The notes below the pieces were generated by a model. It was not told the DNA's origin and made no database searches. It saw only the letters and a list, made by a program, of their open reading frames with translations. Position numbers and translations under genes: made by a program. A DNA stretch of 7,114 nt from an uncultured bacterium. Its GTDB lineage: Bacteria > Verrucomicrobiota > Lentisphaeria > Victivallales > UBA1829. Location of the stretch: the NCBI GenBank assembly GCA_900549045.1, contig URNE01000116.1:1-7114 (forward strand). The letters are read 5' to 3'. Shown piece after piece: positions 4,910 through 7,114 of the stretch (its first letter is position 1; every line of letters starts with the position of its first letter).

Positions 4910-7036
4910 ATGCCTGTTCAGTTCGATCGGGAAAAGAAAATTTTCCTGTGCAGCACAGATAAAATGTCCTATGCGTTCGGCCTCACGGAAGACGGAATCC
5001 CCGTCAATCTGCACTGGGGCGGAAAGATTGACGAAATCGGCGATCTCCCCTCAACCGACACCGTCGCCTGGTTCCGCATCAAGGTCTACAACCTCCGCGC
5101 AAAACTCGGAAGATACGAGTATTCCGCAGCAAACCGTCTCTACTGCTACGAACCCCACCTCAAACTTCTCGAACCGGATCAGACACTGAATCTGAAGTAC
5201 CGCGGCCACACGCTCGAAAACGAAAATCATCTCATTGTCACTCTTTTCGACGAAGCCTCCTCGCTCGCGGTTCTCCTGCACTACGAACTGTTCCCCGAAC
5301 TCGACCTCATCCAACGCCACACCGAAGTCGTCAACGAAGGCTCCGCGCCTCTCCGTTTTGAAACGCTCTTCTCCGCCGCATGGAGCCTCCCGCGCGGAAA
5401 CGCGCCGCGCCTCACAACCCTTCAGGGCGAATGGGGACAGGAGTACCGCGTCCGCCGCGCCGAAGTCGCGCCCGGACAGCGCGTGCTCGAAAGCCGCATT
5501 GGAATCAGCAGTCATGCAACGGTCCCCTTCTTCGCGTTCGATCCGGGCAACGCGGATGAAAATTCCGGCGACGTCCACTTCGGCACACTCCTCTGGAGCG
5601 GCGACTGGAAGTTCATCGTCGAGCGCGACGTCTACGGAGAAACCCGTGTTTCCGGCGGACTGAACAACTATGACTTCGAGCTCACGCTCCAACCCGGCGA
5701 ACATTTCGAAACGCCCCGTTTCCTCGCCGGATTCACCCGCGGCGGATTCGGTGAGATGACCCGCACCGTTCACCGCTTCAGTGCAAAGCACCTCAGCTCA
5801 AAATACTGGGCGCAGCGTCCCCGCCCCGTCGTCTTCAACACATTCTCCTGCATCCGCCGCACAGAACTCACCGAACAGGGAGTTCTCGACCTCATCCCCA
5901 AAGCCGCCGAAGTCGGATGCGAACTCTTCATCATCGACGACGGCTGGCAGACCGACGTCGGGAACTGGACGGTTCATGCGAAAAACTTCCCCAACGGACT
6001 CAAGAAGATCGCCGAAAGCGTCAAAGCCCACGGCATGAAGTTCGGTCTCTGGATGGAATTCGAAGTCGTCGTTCCGCAGAGCCGTCTCTGGACCGAACGT
6101 CCGGAATGGGTTCTCGGCGACGGCGCGGCGCAGCTCAATCTCGCCCGGGAAGACGCGTTCGAATATATCTGTGACACCATCCGCACGCTCATCCGCGAAA
6201 ACGACATCGCATACTTCAAAATGGATATGAACCATTACCTTTTCGTCCCCGCGTTCCATGAACACCGGCGCGAAATCAAAACAAAGTACATGCTCAACTT
6301 CTACCGCCTGATGCGCCGTCTCAACGAGGAGTTCCCGCAGGTCATTTTCGAAAACTGCGCAAGCGGAAGCGGACGCTGCGATCTCGAAATGGACCGCTAT
6401 TTCTGCCGCACCAACCGCAGCGACAACCAGGACACGCTTGACGTTCTCGACATCGAGGAGGGCTATTCCTACCTTCATCATCCGCGCATGGCGGGCGGCG
6501 GCTGCCAGATCAGCAGGAACTACACCTACGTCATCAACCACCGCGTCATTCCGCTCTCCTTCATGGCACACGCCGCGCTCATGGGCTGGCCATCGCTCGG
6601 AATCGACCTCAACAAGAGCACGCCGGAGGAGATCGAAGAGTGCAAAGCCTACCTCGCGCTGAACCGTGAAATCCGTCACATCATCGCAGGCGGCGAACTC
6701 TACCGCATCGCCTCCTGGCATCACGACCGCCATGCAGCATTCGAATTCGTTCTTCCGGATCGCTCCGAAGCTCTCCTCTTCGTCTTCTCGCACGCGCTGC
6801 AATACGGAGAACAGCTGCCGAACATCCGTCTTCAGGGACTCGATCCGCAGACCGCCTACGCGATTGAATGCCACGGCAAAAAGACCGCGGGAGACTTCTA
6901 TCATCAGTACACATCTCTCGAAGCCCCGGAACGCATGACCGGACGCGGACTCGCCGAGATCGGAATCCATGTCCCGCTCGAAGGCGATTTCGACAGCCGG
7001 ATTTATCACCTGAAGGCAATCTCGAAAAAAGCTTGA
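4910..7036 (+). CDS. GH36 alpha-galactosidase, cytoplasmic
   Basis: The protein is predicted to have 708 aa, close to the ~720-740 usual for bacterial GH36 alpha-galactosidases. These enzymes remove terminal alpha-linked galactose from melibiose, raffinose-type sugars or decorated oligosaccharides by a retaining mechanism. Residues ~1-300 form the N-terminal beta-supersandwich (KYRGHTLENENH, ELDLIQRHTEVVNEGSAPL). The TIM barrel runs from ~305 (RPVVFNTFSC) to ~590, and a C-terminal beta domain completes the protein. Visible active-site motifs are IIDDGWQ (Asp343, Asp344), FKMDMN with the predicted nucleophile Asp439, ENCASGSGRCD (Cys483), and RSDNQD with the predicted acid/base Asp505. There is no signal peptide, so it acts on imported sugar. 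It departs from the usual KWDMNR, WTSDN and EPEMV motifs, reading KMDMNH, NRSDN and EFEVV. The retaining clan GH-D mechanism is secure. Alpha-N-acetylgalactosaminidase or another related specificity cannot be excluded. It is divergent from the AraC regulator and probably activated by it. Confidence 0.93.
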   Translation: MPVQFDREKKIFLCSTDKMSYAFGLTEDGIPVNLHWGGKIDEIGDLPSTDTVAWFRIKVYNLRAKLGRYEYSAANRLYCYEPHLKLLEPDQTLNLKYRGHTLENENHLIVTLFDEASSLAVLLHYELFPELDLIQRHTEVVNEGSAPLRFETLFSAAWSLPRGNAPRLTTLQGEWGQEYRVRRAEVAPGQRVLESRIGISSHATVPFFAFDPGNADENSGDVHFGTLLWSGDWKFIVERDVYGETRVSGGLNNYDFELTLQPGEHFETPRFLAGFTRGGFGEMTRTVHRFSAKHLSSKYWAQRPRPVVFNTFSCIRRTELTEQGVLDLIPKAAEVGCELFIIDDGWQTDVGNWTVHAKNFPNGLKKIAESVKAHGMKFGLWMEFEVVVPQSRLWTERPEWVLGDGAAQLNLAREDAFEYICDTIRTLIRENDIAYFKMDMNHYLFVPAFHEHRREIKTKYMLNFYRLMRRLNEEFPQVIFENCASGSGRCDLEMDRYFCRTNRSDNQDTLDVLDIEEGYSYLHHPRMAGGGCQISRNYTYVINHRVIPLSFMAHAALMGWPSLGIDLNKSTPEEIEECKAYLALNREIRHIIAGGELYRIASWHHDRHAAFEFVLPDRSEALLFVFSHALQYGEQLPNIRLQGLDPQTAYAIECHGKKTAGDFYHQYTSLEAPERMTGRGLAEIGIHVPLEGDFDSRIYHLKAISKKA

Positions 7037-7053
7037 ACAAACACGGGTGGATG

Positions 7054-7073
7054 TTACGATTCTCCCATTAAAA
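7054..7073 (+). promoter_or_regulatory. Third copy of the AraC-type half-site, upstream of the next gene
   Basis: TTACGATTCTCCCATTAAAA shares ATTCTCCCAT and the preceding TAC with the upstream repeats of the two hydrolase promoters. It starts exactly 34 bp before a -35 box, as they do. The adjoining second half-site position (7074-7093) is poorly conserved except for ATTG at the -35 box. It suggests that the gene just right of the window belongs to the same regulon. Confidence 0.55.
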
Positions 7074-7084
7074 AGAAAAAATTA

Positions 7085-7101
7085 CCATTGACATTCAATG
7101 G
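7085..7101. promoter_or_regulatory. 17-bp dyad overlapping the -35 box of the downstream promoter
   Basis: CCATTGA-CAT-TCAATGG is a perfect inverted repeat with 7-bp arms and a 3-bp centre. It covers the -35 box and the start of the spacer. A dimeric repressor bound here would block RNA polymerase, but no protein can be named and chance is possible. Confidence 0.4.
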
Positions 7102-7114
7102 CGTGAATAGTATA
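7088..7114 (+). promoter_or_regulatory. Promoter of a downstream gene, cut by the window end
   Basis: A perfect -35 box TTGACA (7088-7093), a 17-bp spacer and the first four bases of a -10 box (TATA, 7111-7114) lie at the right edge. The promoter begins 51 bp after the GH36 stop, so the next gene is probably separately transcribed in the same direction. I saw no terminator hairpin between them, so read-through from GH36 is also possible. Confidence 0.6.

Noticed and set aside
5051..7009. Two long minus-strand open frames (5051-5791 and 5798-7009)
   Set aside because: They are antisense shadows of the GH36 gene, which has intact catalytic motifs. Their translations show no known family.
7037..7087. 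Terminator after the GH36 gene
   Set aside because: I found no hairpin followed by a T-run between the GH36 stop and the next promoter, so none is annotated.

Overview
This window looks like a carbohydrate-utilisation locus from a GC-rich, saccharolytic bacterium. It holds four genes: two AraC-family regulators and two glycoside hydrolases. The style is compact: each hydrolase sits beside an AraC regulator, and the secreted hydrolase carries several beta-sandwich modules. This recalls gut or host-associated members of the PVC group, for example Lentisphaerae/Victivallis relatives. That taxonomic guess rests on overall gene character only and is weak.

Layout from left to right. (1) The 3' part of an AraC-family regulator (+, cut by the left edge) ends at 557. 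(2) It converges, with only 8 bp between stop codons, on a large secreted clan GH-A-like glycoside hydrolase (-, 566-3730). (3) A complete AraC-family regulator follows on the same minus strand (3814-4749). (4) It is divergent from a cytoplasmic GH36 alpha-galactosidase (+, 4910-7036). (5) The last ~60 bases hold a further rightward promoter whose gene lies outside the window.

The most informative part is the regulatory DNA. The promoters of the two hydrolase genes can be aligned base for base. Each has two adjacent 20-bp direct repeats starting ATACTATT-type, the second overlapping the -35 box, then a 17-bp spacer and a TATATT -10 box. The distance from the first repeat to the -35 box is 34 bp in both. 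A third copy of the upstream repeat, at the same 34-bp distance from a perfect TTGACA -35 box, lies at the right edge. This is the geometry expected of AraC-type activators bound as tandem monomers or dimers next to RNA polymerase. It suggests that the regulator at 3814-4749 controls a small regulon: the secreted hydrolase, the alpha-galactosidase and the next gene to the right. The operator of the secreted hydrolase overlaps the stop codon and final codons of the regulator gene.

Inferred working model: the secreted multidomain hydrolase attacks a galactose-decorated glycan or oligosaccharide outside the cytoplasm. Imported alpha-galactosides are cleaved inside by the GH36 enzyme, and the AraC regulator senses a resulting sugar through its cupin-like N-terminal domain. 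The actual substrate cannot be read from the sequence. I saw no RNA genes, CRISPR array or mobile element, and no gene-free stretch over 300 bases.
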